Assembly (NCBI GenBank): GCA_014323825.1
Contig: JACONI010000088.1
Coordinates: 1 to 35,485 of the forward strand
Length of the DNA: 35,485 nucleotides
Direction: 5' to 3'
DNA from: Ekhidna sp.
GTDB taxonomy: Bacteria > Bacteroidota > Bacteroidia > Cytophagales > Cyclobacteriaceae
Shown here: positions 8,131 through 18,500 of the stretch, one piece after another
How positions within the stretch are numbered: position 1 is the first letter of the stretch
Layout: every line of letters starts with the position of its first letter
Position numbers and translations under genes: made by a program
Notes under the pieces: generated by a model
The model's input: only the letters and a program-made list of their open reading frames with translations
Database searches by the model: none
What the model was told of the DNA's origin: nothing

Positions 8131-9048
8131 ATGGAAAACTTACCTCTAGTCTCTGTTATAATGCCGGCATATAATGTTTCAAAAGTAATCGCTGAATCCA
8201 TAGAAAGTGTTTTATCTCAGTCCTACAGAAATTGGGAGCTTGTTGTAATAAATGATGGATCTACTGACAATACTTTAGTTATTTGTAAGCACTTCCAGAG
8301 AAGGGATAACAGGATCATATTAATTAATCTTAAAAATAATGTTGGTCTATGTAATGCTAGAAATACCGGATTATTTAGAGCCAGAGGAGAACTTGTTGCT
8401 TTCCTTGATAGTGATGATTTGTGGGAAAAGAGCAAGTTAGAAATCCAAGTACTCTTTCATTTGGAAACTAAGGCGAGAATTAGTCATACAAATTTTATCT
8501 GGTTTAATGAAAGGGGGCGCTTAAAACGTCTAATACCCAGATCACTTAATGTTCTCTCAAAAAAAGCGGGATTTTTATATCCATATATCTGCTATAGAAA
8601 CCGAATCGGAATACTAACTGTGATGTTAGAAAGATCGCTAATCCAAGAAGTTAACTATTTTGATTACTTTGACACATGTGAAGACTACTTTTTGTGGATT
8701 AAAATAGCTAGAAAAGGTTATAAATTTGGATACATAAATAAAAAATTATCAAGATATAGAGTTTCAGAAAACAGCATGTTGCAACAAACAGTTAAATACA
8801 AAAAGACTTGTAAAAGGATCATCTCCGAATTATCTAATTCCGATGATAGTCTAAATACTAGTAAGATGTGGAAATACTACTATGGGAATTACGGATTAAT
8901 TTACTACAGATTAAAGAATTATAAACTTGCCATTCTGTATTACATCAAGTGTATTAAATACTGTCCCCTGCATTATATCTCTTTATTTGTTCTTCCTCAT
9001 TTAGCTTTGATTAAGCTAAGACAAGTACTTGATAAATTGCTCCAATAA
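8131..9048 (+). CDS. GT2-family glycosyltransferase
   Basis: This is an inverting GT-A glycosyltransferase of 305 residues. The N-terminal catalytic domain shows PLVSVIMPAYNVSKVIAESIESVLSQSY, then VINDGSTDNT (nucleotide-sugar binding) and the metal-binding DSDD motif (AFLDSDDLW, about residue 92). CEDYFLWIKIA near residue 185 supplies the ED(Y) catalytic-base region. The C-terminal 70 residues are rich in Tyr and Lys, with a hydrophobic segment near the end. It is the only plus-strand gene of the polysaccharide locus, divergent from the sugar transferase (186-nt gap) and convergent with the GT4 gene that ends at 9079. The likely role is adding one sugar to the repeat unit; donor and acceptor are unknown. 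Confidence 0.92.
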   Translation: MENLPLVSVIMPAYNVSKVIAESIESVLSQSYRNWELVVINDGSTDNTLVICKHFQRRDNRIILINLKNNVGLCNARNTGLFRARGELVAFLDSDDLWEKSKLEIQVLFHLETKARISHTNFIWFNERGRLKRLIPRSLNVLSKKAGFLYPYICYRNRIGILTVMLERSLIQEVNYFDYFDTCEDYFLWIKIARKGYKFGYINKKLSRYRVSENSMLQQTVKYKKTCKRIISELSNSDDSLNTSKMWKYYYGNYGLIYYRLKNYKLAILYYIKCIKYCPLHYISLFVLPHLALIKLRQVLDKLLQ

Positions 9049-9078
9049 AGCCTTGAGGTCTTTCTCTATACTATACGA

Positions 9079-10176
9079 TCAGGTATTTAACATTGACAAA
9101 ATATTGAAGTGCTCTATTGCTGCTTTTGACCAGCTATGATTAGTCTCAAGGGTTTTCTTAAAGTCTCTGGTTACACTTACAGAGATTTTCTCTCTGATCT
9201 TATTCTCCAAATCTTCACAATCACCAACTTTGAAGTAATCATCTTTTGCAAGTTTCATTTCTATATTTTGCTCGATATCACTCACCAGAATATCACAATT
9301 AAAACTCATTGCTTCTAAAAGTGCAATAGGATTCCCTTCACTATAAGATGAAAGAACAAACAATTTACAATGTGAATAAACTTCTACAAGATCATCTCCC
9401 TTTATAAAGCCTGTTAAAATCACTCCATTCTGAATTGCATTTCTTTTAAGTTCATCACTATATGTGGTGCGGTGATCTGAATCCCCAACCAATACAAGCT
9501 TACAGGTGGTTTCTATTTTTTTGAAAGCTTCTATTAAATCATGAAATCCTTTTTCTTCAATAAAACGACCAACACCTAGAACATAGGCATTTGAAACAAG
9601 GCCTAATGACTTTATGTAATTATCAACAGTTGACCGAGGTAAAATACTTATCCCATTTCTTACAACACTGCTCTTTTTTTTTAAAAAACTAAATTGCGTA
9701 TCAAGTCTGAATTTCTGAGTTTCAGAAACAAAAATCACATGATTTGCAAAGCGTATGGATATTACTTCACACAATTTAAGAAAAACTCTTTCAAATCTTC
9801 CCCACTTTTTATGTAAGTAATTAGGGCTATGATAAGTCAGTAAGGTCTTTATTCCTATTAATCTTACTAACGGTATAAAAAATCCGGGACCGATATTATG
9901 AAAATGAACTATTAGTGGCCTTTTAAGCAAGATAAAAAATAAACAAAGAAAAGTATGTAAGAATGCTTCCATTTGCCTCTTTTTAATTGTAGGGATATCC
10001 ATGAATCTAACCCCTTTAAATGATTTGATTCTATCCTTGACGAAGGGTTTTCTTCTAAAAACTACAACTTCAATCTTCTTGTGCTGTACCAATCTAAGGT
10101 AAAGTTCCTCACAATGTGTTTCCACTCCGCCTTGAATATTTGGGAAGCCCCTTGTCCCAACAACAAAGATGCTCAT
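9079..10176 (-). CDS. GT4-family glycosyltransferase
   Basis: This is a retaining GT-B glycosyltransferase of 365 residues. The N-terminal half begins MSIFVVGTRGFPNIQGGVETHCEEL, a glycine-rich loop with GGVE as in GT4 enzymes. The C-terminal donor-binding half has GVGRFIEEKGFHDLIEAF and the EGNPIALLEAM motif (E-x7-E). The start codon overlaps the end of the upstream GT4 gene by 4 nt (ATGA at 10173-10176), so the two are translationally coupled and probably act consecutively on the same repeat unit. Specificity is unknown. Confidence 0.92.
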   Translation of the reverse strand: MSIFVVGTRGFPNIQGGVETHCEELYLRLVQHKKIEVVVFRRKPFVKDRIKSFKGVRFMDIPTIKKRQMEAFLHTFLCLFFILLKRPLIVHFHNIGPGFFIPLVRLIGIKTLLTYHSPNYLHKKWGRFERVFLKLCEVISIRFANHVIFVSETQKFRLDTQFSFLKKKSSVVRNGISILPRSTVDNYIKSLGLVSNAYVLGVGRFIEEKGFHDLIEAFKKIETTCKLVLVGDSDHRTTYSDELKRNAIQNGVILTGFIKGDDLVEVYSHCKLFVLSSYSEGNPIALLEAMSFNCDILVSDIEQNIEMKLAKDDYFKVGDCEDLENKIREKISVSVTRDFKKTLETNHSWSKAAIEHFNILSMLNT

Positions 10177-11297
10177 CTATCTATGAAATTAAGCAGAATT
10201 TCTTTCTCTGCGTTGAAACATCTTGTGGGATTGTAATTCTCAATAGCAAACTCATACTGCGATCTATTTTCAGAAGATAAAGCTACACAGAGTTTCTCAT
10301 ATAAATCACTCGAATCGCCAACTTTGAATAGTAACTCTTCAGATTTACTTTCCCTGAGCACTTCCCGATTTCCGGGAGCATCAGATGCAATACATTTACA
10401 TCCGGATGTCATCGCTTCTATTAAAGACTTTGGGTGTCCTTCCATATGCCTGCTTGGCAGAACAAAAATCTCCGACTTACTAAGATATTCAGCAACTTTA
10501 TTGTTTGGTACAGATCCTGCAAAAAATACAGCTTCCTTATCTTCAACCTTGGTCTTAAGAGTATTGAGATAATCACCTACTCCTAATATCACCAACCTAT
10601 ACTCCTTGTTACTCTTTCTAAACTTATTGAAGGCTTCAATAAGTAAATCTACTCCTTTTGACCAATGCAGCCTCCCTGTATAAATTATCTGTTTTTCTTT
10701 CTTTGAAGAAGGTTTAAAAATCTTGGTATTCACGTAATTAGGTATTATTGTTATATCCTCTTCCTTTATTTTATAACTTTCTATTGCTATATTCCGTAAC
10801 CAATTCATTGTACACAATAAATGGTCTGCTGTAGAAATGGCAACCCTTTGCGTAGTATTTGAAATAAGTGCTTTTAATCCTCCATAGTCTTTTTTTACCC
10901 CTATAGCCCAATCATATTGATAACTAACTACAAATTTCTTCCTTGATATTGCTTTGACAAGCGAGAGAACCGGAATATTAACACCAATGACTCGAACAAC
11001 AGAAAAAGACGATATTTTCCACTTAAACGCACTTAAAATCAAATACAAATAATATAAAATATGCATCACACCAAACATCTTTGTGGATATTGAAGCGTGT
11101 CTATGAGATACTCCCTCAGGCATTAAGGATTGCATGCATTCATTATCACATGTATAATAGTACACCTTAAAGTCTTTGGCATATTGACTTAATGTAAAAC
11201 GCTGCCGATCCCAAATTCCCATTTTTAGAAACTCTCTCATAGAGGCATCTGTAGATTGGATTAGAATTAATCGTGGTCTGGATTGATCATGTTTCAT
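10173..11297 (-). CDS. GT4-family glycosyltransferase
   Basis: This 374-residue protein has the GT-B fold of GT4 enzymes. A less conserved N-terminal acceptor domain precedes a donor domain with IIYTGRLHWSKGVDLLIEAFNKF, GSVPNNKVAEYLSKSEIFVLPS and EGHPKSLIEAMTSGCKCIASDAPGNREVL, the standard E-x7-E nucleotide-sugar site. It overlaps the following GT4 gene by 4 nt. Upstream lie a 111-nt spacer and the broken methyltransferase gene, so this gene may once have been third or fourth in a longer minus-strand operon starting at the Wzy-like gene. Confidence 0.92.
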   Translation of the reverse strand: MKHDQSRPRLILIQSTDASMREFLKMGIWDRQRFTLSQYAKDFKVYYYTCDNECMQSLMPEGVSHRHASISTKMFGVMHILYYLYLILSAFKWKISSFSVVRVIGVNIPVLSLVKAISRKKFVVSYQYDWAIGVKKDYGGLKALISNTTQRVAISTADHLLCTMNWLRNIAIESYKIKEEDITIIPNYVNTKIFKPSSKKEKQIIYTGRLHWSKGVDLLIEAFNKFRKSNKEYRLVILGVGDYLNTLKTKVEDKEAVFFAGSVPNNKVAEYLSKSEIFVLPSRHMEGHPKSLIEAMTSGCKCIASDAPGNREVLRESKSEELLFKVGDSSDLYEKLCVALSSENRSQYEFAIENYNPTRCFNAEKEILLNFIDR

Positions 11298-11408
11298 TTG
11301 TTATCTTACCTTTTGATTACAATGGTCATATCTAAGTTCCAATTCCCATTTTGTAATTTCAGGGCCATTGTATATATTGTTTTATCAGTGTCTTTGATTA
11401 GTACAAAA

Positions 11409-12140
11409 CTATTTTTTTATCATTATACCTACATGATCATCATATATCATTGCTCCTTTTTCAGGTTTATCTTGCAAGAAATCCACACACGCCCTCTCTA
11501 CTCCTGGCAATACTTCCCATTTATAATCATAAATTGTTATTCTGGCATCTGTAACCATTTGGGGATAAACTTTAGTAAAACTATCAAGGATTGAGTTATA
11601 AAAATCACCGTTAAAAAATGCAAACGCTATCTTTTTGGGATATTCTGCATCAGGTATCTTTCCAAACCAACCCACATGGATCTCAGGCAATTTTAGATTA
11701 GCAAGTTTAAAATTATAAATCAAATCTTCTTTTTTTGATGCACAAGATCCTTTTGAAAACTGTTGTTCAACATTGTTGTATTTTTTTCAGGCAATCCTTC
11801 AAAAGAATCGTAAACGTGGAATTTCTTTTCAGACTTATATTCATTAAGAAATTTTTCGGATAAATAAAGATGTTGTTCCAACATTGCAGCCTAATTCAAC
11901 GATGTCTCCCTCAATATTTTTATCCAACACTTCTTTTAAATTAGTTAGAATAATTCTTACCTGGTTCTTTGAGACCATTTCTGAGTGAATCATTGGAAAA
12001 TCAATTAACATTTTTCAACAATATTTTTATTCTTTGTAATTCTAAAAAATAAATGTTTAGGCATATAAATAGAATCTCCTAGTAATTTCATATATTTTTG
12101 GATATTTCTTTTTTAAGAATGATATAAACTTCTTTTTCAT
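11409..12140 (-). pseudogene. Broken TylF-type SAM-dependent methyltransferase
   Basis: Pieces of one methyltransferase lie in alternating frames. From an ATG at 12011 the frame encodes IEGDIVELGCNVGTTSLF (SAM-binding glycine motif) and then meets TAA at 11844-11846. Shifting by one base near 11850 continues with KKFHVYDSFEGLPEK, a TylF-family hallmark. Shifting back near 11750, in an A run, restores the first frame, which runs to the stop at 11409 with FAFFNGDFYNSILDSF and YKWEVLPGVERA. Upstream, 12140-12012 holds a matching N-terminus (MKKKFISFLKKKYPKIYEI, then PKHLFFRITKNKNIVEK) in two frames, so probably four single-base indels in all. The family methylates sugar or polyketide hydroxyls. 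Either it is a decayed polysaccharide-modification gene or the indels, several in A/T runs, are sequence errors. Confidence 0.75.
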
Positions 12141-12354
12141 ATATTTCTTATTAGATACTGTTATCAAACAATATTTTATGACATAACTTAAATAATACTT
12201 ATTTTTTGTAAAATCACAAAGATATAGAAATTATGAATTGTCTTAAAATGTGGATTTACCAATTTGAGAAGGAGTAAAGTTCTCAAGCCTATTTATAATC
12301 CTTTATATTAAACGAATCCATAAGATAAACCCAGAGGGAAGTTGTTTATTCCCT

Positions 12355-13020
12355 CTACTCAGGGAAATGATACATAGTTATAGATTTTGTAAATCCAAGA
12401 AATTTTTCCCTATAGACCTTACTTTCAGGAAATAAGGACTTCATTTCTTTTTCACTTAATAGTTTGATTTCACTGACTCTTAAGAAAGCCTCCTTATAGG
12501 TTCTACTTCTTTGCCTTCTAGGTCTATTTATTGTATAATTTCCAAGACTAAAATACTTGTCCATAAAGACTCTCATCTTAAAAGGAAGATATTGAAAGAA
12601 CGGGAGCCTCCAGTGGGGTTCAATGGGGGGAAAGTAATTTGGATTCTGAATATAATGATTCTTCCCAACTCGTTTTACTTCATTCGCCATAAGTTTTTGA
12701 TTCTCAAATGAGAATAGATGTTCTATGACCGAATTAGAGTACACAAGATGAAATTCATTATCGCTATATCTTTGTAAATTTCTAGCATCACCTATGACGC
12801 TTGTAAAATTTGGATGGTCGGTTAGAAATTCTTTCAGATTCAAAAGCGTTATGTAAACATTTTTTCTATCTGTGAAATTCATATTTTTCCAATACTCCAC
12901 AGTTCCTCCTATATCTAAAATTGTAATTAACTGACCAGAGTCAATTTTGCTCAAGAATTTTAGAAAAAAATTGAATCTTTTCTCCCTGCATTTTTGATCA
13001 ATAGAACTAAAATATGGCAT
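12355..13020 (-). CDS. Class I SAM-dependent methyltransferase
   Basis: This is a Rossmann-type methyltransferase of 221 residues. Motif I is ITILDIGGTVEYWKN (about 33-47); the acidic VIGDARNL segment is the motif II/III region. SNSVIEHLFSFENQKLMANEVKRVGK resembles the Methyltransf_11/25 group (family form ..SVLEHV.d...l..e..RVlkpGG). It continues with YIQNPNYFPPIEPHWRLPFFQ, seen in methyltransferases of polysaccharide clusters. The substrate is unknown. The gene sits between the Wzy-like gene and the broken TylF gene and is probably part of the same minus-strand unit. Confidence 0.85.
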   Translation of the reverse strand: MPYFSSIDQKCREKRFNFFLKFLSKIDSGQLITILDIGGTVEYWKNMNFTDRKNVYITLLNLKEFLTDHPNFTSVIGDARNLQRYSDNEFHLVYSNSVIEHLFSFENQKLMANEVKRVGKNHYIQNPNYFPPIEPHWRLPFFQYLPFKMRVFMDKYFSLGNYTINRPRRQRSRTYKEAFLRVSEIKLLSEKEMKSLFPESKVYREKFLGFTKSITMYHFPE

Positions 13021-13208
13021 TGCTAATCTTGCATTTATGAGTGGTTAAACAATTGATATAAATAATAGGTGTTGTTATAAAAAACATGATTTCTAAATTA
13101 TTCAAAAAGAGCAAGTTAGAGTAAATCTGCTTAAAAATTAATTCTCAAAGCTTTCAGGAATTATTTCATGCTTAGATACAACTTTAGTAAATTTTCTGAA
13201 CGGTAAAT

Positions 13209-14543
13209 TTAGTTTTTCTTGGGAAAGAGAATTAAAAAAGTAAAGATAATATAAGTAAACGACATAAAAGGATGTTCCCAAAAGTTCAGATGAAATAAAC
13301 TCATAATGAAATACACATTGAGGTAAAATGCAAACTTCCGAAGATGCTCATCCTCCGGTGATGGGTTAGCCTTCTTGATTCTTTTGAAGATAAAATAGAA
13401 ATAAGAGAAAAATATACACAAGCCCAAAAGTCCCAATTCGACAGCTATTGATACTACGGAATTTTGAGGATGTGAAAAGCTGCTATAGCTTATTCCGGTT
13501 GTCCTCACATGTAAGTAGAACGGTGAGAGAAACTTTGCAAAGTGATCACTCATGAAATAAGGTATATCCAAAGAAAAGTAATTATTTGTTCTCTCCTCAG
13601 GTTCAGACATCCTGAAAAGCGAACTCCTGCTGGTGAAAGTTGCAGGTCCAAGTCCAAAGATCACGCTTTTTCCATTTATGATTTCACCCGTAATGATTTT
13701 TTTGTAGATGTTAAACTTTGCAAAGTATGGATCTTTATCTAAGTCTAAGTCTAAGTCAGAAATTAAATCAACCTCATGTAATATACGCTCACCTGGAAGT
13801 GTATTCGAAAGAAGAACAGAGCCAAGAAGCACCATACCCACGATTAAAGCAATTTTTACAATATTTAATTTTTTGAGTACATATTCCTTTAAAAGGAACA
13901 AAGCAACAATTATCATTAGAAACCCCAAATTTGCAGTGGACTCAGGGATTATAAACACAATTAAAAAATAGAATATTTCGAGAAGTTTTAATGTTGTTCT
14001 TTGAATAGCAATCAGCCCCCTATTTGACTTCACACTAACGGAAATTATTTCGTAAAGAATTACTACAAGAATGTGAAATGCAACGAAATTTGCATTACCT
14101 AATGTGCCGGCAGCTGCATCGCCCACCTGATAAACTCCATGTTTGACGGATGTGAAGATCAGTAAGAATGACTGTATGTAAACCAAAAACTTATATACCC
14201 TGTAGATTTTGTAGAAGTCTAAATGAACACTATACGTGATGAGCAAAATGGTCAATAAAAAGTTAGGAAGATAATAAACCAGCCAAAATAGGAAAGAATA
14301 GCTATCTGCATTACCCAAAAGCATATTCGAAAACCAAGATATTGCCCCCACCGGAACAATAATAATCGGAAACCACAAAAATGAACTTTTTACAACCTTA
14401 CCTTTTTTGGTAATGATCCAAAATAAAATAAAAGTAAAAAGAAAAAAGTATTGTAGAACAAGACTATTGTAGAAGAGACTGAATACCAAAAAAAGGAGCA
14501 TCAGGTTTGAAGTTAACTTAAAAGATACTTTATTTTTTGACAT
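13209..14543 (-). CDS. Wzy/WaaL-like O-antigen polymerase or ligase
   Basis: This very hydrophobic 444-residue protein has about ten to twelve predicted membrane helices and a larger extracytoplasmic loop (about 270-360). The loop ends in SYSSFSHPQNSVVSIAVELGLLGLCIFF. The H-x-x-(N/Q) motif before a helix beginning ELGLLGL is the signature of the Wzy_C/O-antigen-ligase superfamily. In the context of a sugar-phosphate transferase and glycosyltransferases, it most likely polymerises or ligates the repeat units at the periplasmic face. Polymerase and ligase cannot be separated by sequence alone. It is the first gene of the minus-strand polysaccharide run. I saw no flippase (Wzx) or chain-length/export genes in the window. 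Confidence 0.82.
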   Translation of the reverse strand: MSKNKVSFKLTSNLMLLFLVFSLFYNSLVLQYFFLFTFILFWIITKKGKVVKSSFLWFPIIIVPVGAISWFSNMLLGNADSYSFLFWLVYYLPNFLLTILLITYSVHLDFYKIYRVYKFLVYIQSFLLIFTSVKHGVYQVGDAAAGTLGNANFVAFHILVVILYEIISVSVKSNRGLIAIQRTTLKLLEIFYFLIVFIIPESTANLGFLMIIVALFLLKEYVLKKLNIVKIALIVGMVLLGSVLLSNTLPGERILHEVDLISDLDLDLDKDPYFAKFNIYKKIITGEIINGKSVIFGLGPATFTSRSSLFRMSEPEERTNNYFSLDIPYFMSDHFAKFLSPFYLHVRTTGISYSSFSHPQNSVVSIAVELGLLGLCIFFSYFYFIFKRIKKANPSPEDEHLRKFAFYLNVYFIMSLFHLNFWEHPFMSFTYIIFTFLILFPKKN

Positions 14544-14679
14544 TACTGATTTAACGTGAGTTCGGTGTAAGTAAGTGTAATTTCTTTTGTAAAAAAGTTA
14601 GACTTTTAGTATATTGACATTTTGAATATCAATTAATTAACTAAAAATCTACTTATCATATCAAGTACCAAAATTATCA

Positions 14680-14974
14680 AAATTTTCCGGGATATTGACG
14701 ATTTCTGCTACAGCAATGGAACCAACAGATATATTGGTCACGTCGAGCGGAGGAGAGTGGGCTGTAGCCTCTAAATGTAGATTGGCTGCGTACAGAGAAG
14801 ATAGATGATGAGATACTTCGCGTGAGTTATGCTGCAAATACCGAAGTTGAATTCCGTAAAGGGATTGTTATTGCATCTATTGGTGATGTGAGTGGTACGC
14901 TGACGGTAACGCAAGCCGGAGCACCTGTAGAGACTGAACCGGAAACCTCGGAGCCACCGATGATGAAGCCTTGA
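14680..14974 (+). pseudogene. Relic of a BACON-domain surface protein
   Basis: Two overlapping frames together spell one BACON-like beta-sandwich. From about 14680 the first frame reads GILTISATAMEPTDILVTSSGGEWAVASK. Near 14780 a one-base shift leads to WLRTEKIDDEILRVSYAANTEVE, then GTLTVTQAGAPVETEPETSEPP, ending at TGA 14972-14974. The W-[LI]...VSYAANT...TVTQAG pattern is that of BACON domains, common in Bacteroidota secreted and carbohydrate-binding proteins. No start codon or signal peptide is visible, so this is the remains of a larger gene. Which protein it came from cannot be told. Confidence 0.65.
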
Positions 14975-15159
14975 TTACCGCAGCGGTCACGGGTCAGATA
15001 GATGTGAGAAAGGAGCTAGAGTCAGTATAGCTGGAACGTAGGCAAACAAAAATGCCTGCGGAACGGTCAAAAATACCCCTGAACGGATGGTAATGACTCT
15101 TAAATGATTTGCAAGAAGGTGAATTTACAAACTACATTTGGACAGGGAAGGATAGAAAT

Positions 15160-15184
15160 CTTCAAGGTTTTGAAAACCTTGAAG
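15160..15184. repeat. Perfect 25-bp palindrome
   Basis: CTTCAAGGTTTT is mirrored by AAAACCTTGAAG around a single central G, giving 12 bp per arm. It could form a hairpin or cruciform. It lies in dead sequence, 55 nt from a second palindrome of the same design but different sequence, which suggests REP-like dispersed elements rather than a regulatory site for gltB. Confidence 0.8.
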
Positions 15185-15239
15185 GTTTAAAATAACAACG
15201 ATAGCATTGTAGAAGCCATCTCTACTTTGGCGAAGCATT

Positions 15240-15272
15240 AACTTTTGGAAAGTTTCAAACTTTCCAAAAGTT
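15240..15272. repeat. Perfect 33-bp palindrome
   Basis: Arms of 16 bp (AACTTTTGGAAAGTTT and its complement) flank a single central C at 15256. The design is the same as the palindrome at 15160-15184: perfect arms and a one-base centre. The sequence is unrelated apart from the alternating A/T runs. It may be a REP-like element; a terminator is less likely because no gene ends just before it. Confidence 0.8.
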
Positions 15273-15534
15273 GCTAAGCATGTTTTGACTTTGCCCCCGT
15301 TGGCTGTAGTTTATAACTACACCTTTCATATATCATATTTATCTCTATTAGTCTCAACTTATTTCAGGAAGGGACAATTCGCTGAAAGCAGCACCCAATA
15401 AATATGAGTTTTTGCTGAATTTTCAACAAAAAGATACTATATTAATAATATTGAAAAATATCTGCAATTTTATTCTTTTTTAATTTCCGGGTCATCCAAT
15501 TATTCTATATTCAGGGTTCGGATACAGTGAAGCG

Positions 15535-18500
15535 ATGACAGAAAAAAGAAAATCAATGTACGTTCCGCGGTTAGAGCATGATGCCTGCGGAATAGGGTTT
15601 ATTGCCAACACAAACGGTCGAAGGAATCATGATACAGTCTCTGATGCGATCAAGATGCTTGAGAATATGGAGCACAGAGGAGGCGTTGGTGCTGAGCCGG
15701 AAACGGGTGATGGTGCGGGCATAATGACCGAAATTCCTTTTGATCTTTTTGATCTGGAGATGGCTGATTATCGTGCAGTTCTTACGCCCAGATCTTACGG
15801 AGTAGCCATGGTTTTCCTCCCCAAACCTCAGTGGGAAAAAAGCTTAAATGAGTTTAAAAAAATTGCATCGGAACTCAACTTCGAAGTTTTATCCGAAAGA
15901 AAAGTTCCTGTAGAAAGTCTTCACGTCGGACCGACAGCCAGGGAAAATGAACCTCATATCATACAGGTTTTTTTGAAGCAGGGAGACCTCGCAGAGAAAG
16001 ATTTGGAAAGAAAACTTTACGTTCTCAACAAATATGTAACGCACAGGCTCGCTAAAAAATTCGATGAATTTTATATTGCCTCGCTTTCCTGTTATAAGAT
16101 TGTCTACAAAGGCCAGCTGAGGACCGACCAGCTTAGAGCGTACTTTTTAGACCTTCAAAACGATCAATTCAAATCTGCTTTTGCCATCATCCACTCCAGA
16201 TTCTCTACCAACACATTCCCCAAATGGAGTTTAGCCCAGCCTTTCAGATACTTGGCTCACAATGGAGAAATCAACACCATTAGAGGGAATGTAAATAAGA
16301 TGAAGAGCAAAGAAATGTTGCTCGAATCAACGCTCTTCACAAAAGAAGAAATGAAAAAACTGCTCCCTGTATGCAATCCTGATTTCTCTGATTCCGCGAA
16401 CCTGGATGAAGTCGTCGAACTTTTGGTAATGGGAGGAAGATCGCTCCCTCATGCCATGATGATGCTCGTGCCTGAAACATGGCAGTACAATCAAAGCATG
16501 GACGAGAGAACGAAGGCGTTCTATAAATACCATGCCTCCATCATGGAGCCGTGGGATGGTCCTGCCGCTCTTTGTTTCACAGATGGTGAAGTGATTGGAG
16601 CAACGCTTGATAGAAACGGATTAAGGCCATGTAGGTATACAATCACCTATGACAATCGACTTATTGTATCCAGTGAAACCGGTTCACTACCGGTCAATCA
16701 AAAAATTATCAGAGAAAAGGGCCGGCTTCAGCCGGGTAAAATGATTTTAGCTGACCTTGAAAATGGTAAGATTAAGTTTGATAAAGAACTAAAGCAGGAA
16801 GTATCAGGCTCTCAGCCTTACATTGACTGGATCAGAAAACATCGCATTAAACTTAGATTCTTACCGGGGCCGTTTAGCGACCCTGAATTTTTATCCGTGG
16901 ATAAAATCAAAAAACATCAGCTGGCCGGCGGCTGGACCAGAGAGTCAATAGATAAAATCCTTCTTCCTATGTTTTTGGAAGGAAAAGAACCCATTGGTTC
17001 TATGGGACTAGAGGTGCCCATAGCTGCCTTGAGCAAATTTCCTCAGCACCCTTCACATTATTTTAAGCAATTCTTCGCCCAGGTAAGTAATCCGCCTATT
17101 GACCCCATCAGAGAGCGGCTAGTGATGTCTTTATTTACCAGACTCGGAGAGGGAGTCAATATTCTCTCGGAAAAACCGTCAAATTGTCATCAGGTTCATA
17201 TTACCCGTCCCATTCTGAGACCTCCTACCTATCAGAAGGTATTGGAACTGGAAAATCAGGGGTTTGACCATCAGGTTCTGGACAGTACATTCTCTTCAAA
17301 AGAATCATTAGAACAAGGAATTAAATTTATATGCAGAAATGCTGAGAAAGCTGCTAAAGCAGGGACCAGAATCCTCATTATTTCAGATGAAAATTTGAGG
17401 CCGGACAGGCTCCCTATTCCATCCCTCTTGGCTACGGGAGCGATCCACCATCATCTCATTGATAAAAATCTTCGATCTAAGACCAGCATCATTGTTCACG
17501 CTGCTGATATAGTGGAAGTACATCATTTTGCAACGCTTATCGGATATGGGGCAAGTGCAGTGATGCCATATCTCGCCTTTAGTCAAATGAAAGTCTATGC
17601 AGAGAAAGAAAATCTGAACTTTGATGAATTATCTGACAACTATGCAGAGGCAATAGGAAAAGGACTGTTAAAGATCATGTCGAAAATGGGTATATCTACT
17701 CTTCAGTCTTATCAGGCGGCGCAAATCTTCGAAATCATCGGCTTGGATGATAAGATAGTGAATACCTGTTTTAAAGGAACTATCTCCAGGATTAATGGAA
17801 ATTCTTTTGCAGACTTTGAAAAAAACATCAAACTCAATCATTCAAGGGCATTTGAGGTAGATTATGCCATTCCACACGGCGGGGTTTACGCATGGAGAAG
17901 AGACGGGGAGAAGCATTTGATCGATCCTAAGTCTGTGTATCTTCTACAAAAAGCGGTCAAGTTAAATGATTATGAACTGTATAAGCAGTATGCTCAACGA
18001 ATCAATAACCCCGAATCCCCATTTTATATTCGTCATTTGCTTGAGTTTAAAAAGAGCAAAGCCATTTCAATAGATTCAGTAGAGTCGGAAGAAAAAATCC
18101 TGAAGCGCTTTGCGACAGGTGCTATGTCATTTGGCTCAATCTCACATGAAGCCCATAGCACGTTAGCACTCGCCATGAATCGTATTGGTGGAAAAAGTAA
18201 TAGTGGAGAAGGAGGTGAAGATGAAATCAGGTATAAACTTAAAGAGAATGGAGATTCACAACGATCCAGGATCAAACAGGTAGCCTCGGGTAGGTTTGGG
18301 GTTACTTCCTATTACTTAAATAATGCAGACGAAATTCAAATAAAAATCGCACAGGGTGCAAAGCCGGGTGAGGGTGGACAACTTCCCGGACATAAAGTAG
18401 ATAAATGGATTGCGAAAGTTAGAATGTCAACGCCCGGTGTGGACTTAATTTCACCTCCTCCGCACCACGACATCTACTCAATAGAAGATCTGGCCCAGTT

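Larger units (their letters stand above)
14544..15534 (+). other. Gene-poor spacer between the polysaccharide locus and gltB
   Basis: About 990 nt holds no intact gene. Its left part (to about 14650) is AT-rich upstream sequence of the Wzy-like gene. The middle has the BACON-domain relic, followed to about 15030 by a short open stretch in a different frame (DDEALITAAVTGQIDVRKELESV, then TAG) that is probably more of the same dead gene. Two perfect palindromes lie at 15160-15184 and 15240-15272. From 15273 to gltB there is AT-rich leader with no full TTTG/TAnnTTTG promoter match. Confidence 0.7.

Noticed and set aside
11844..11855. Programmed ribosomal frameshift in the methyltransferase gene
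   Set aside because: Several shifts of both signs would be needed and no slippery-site-plus-structure pattern was seen.
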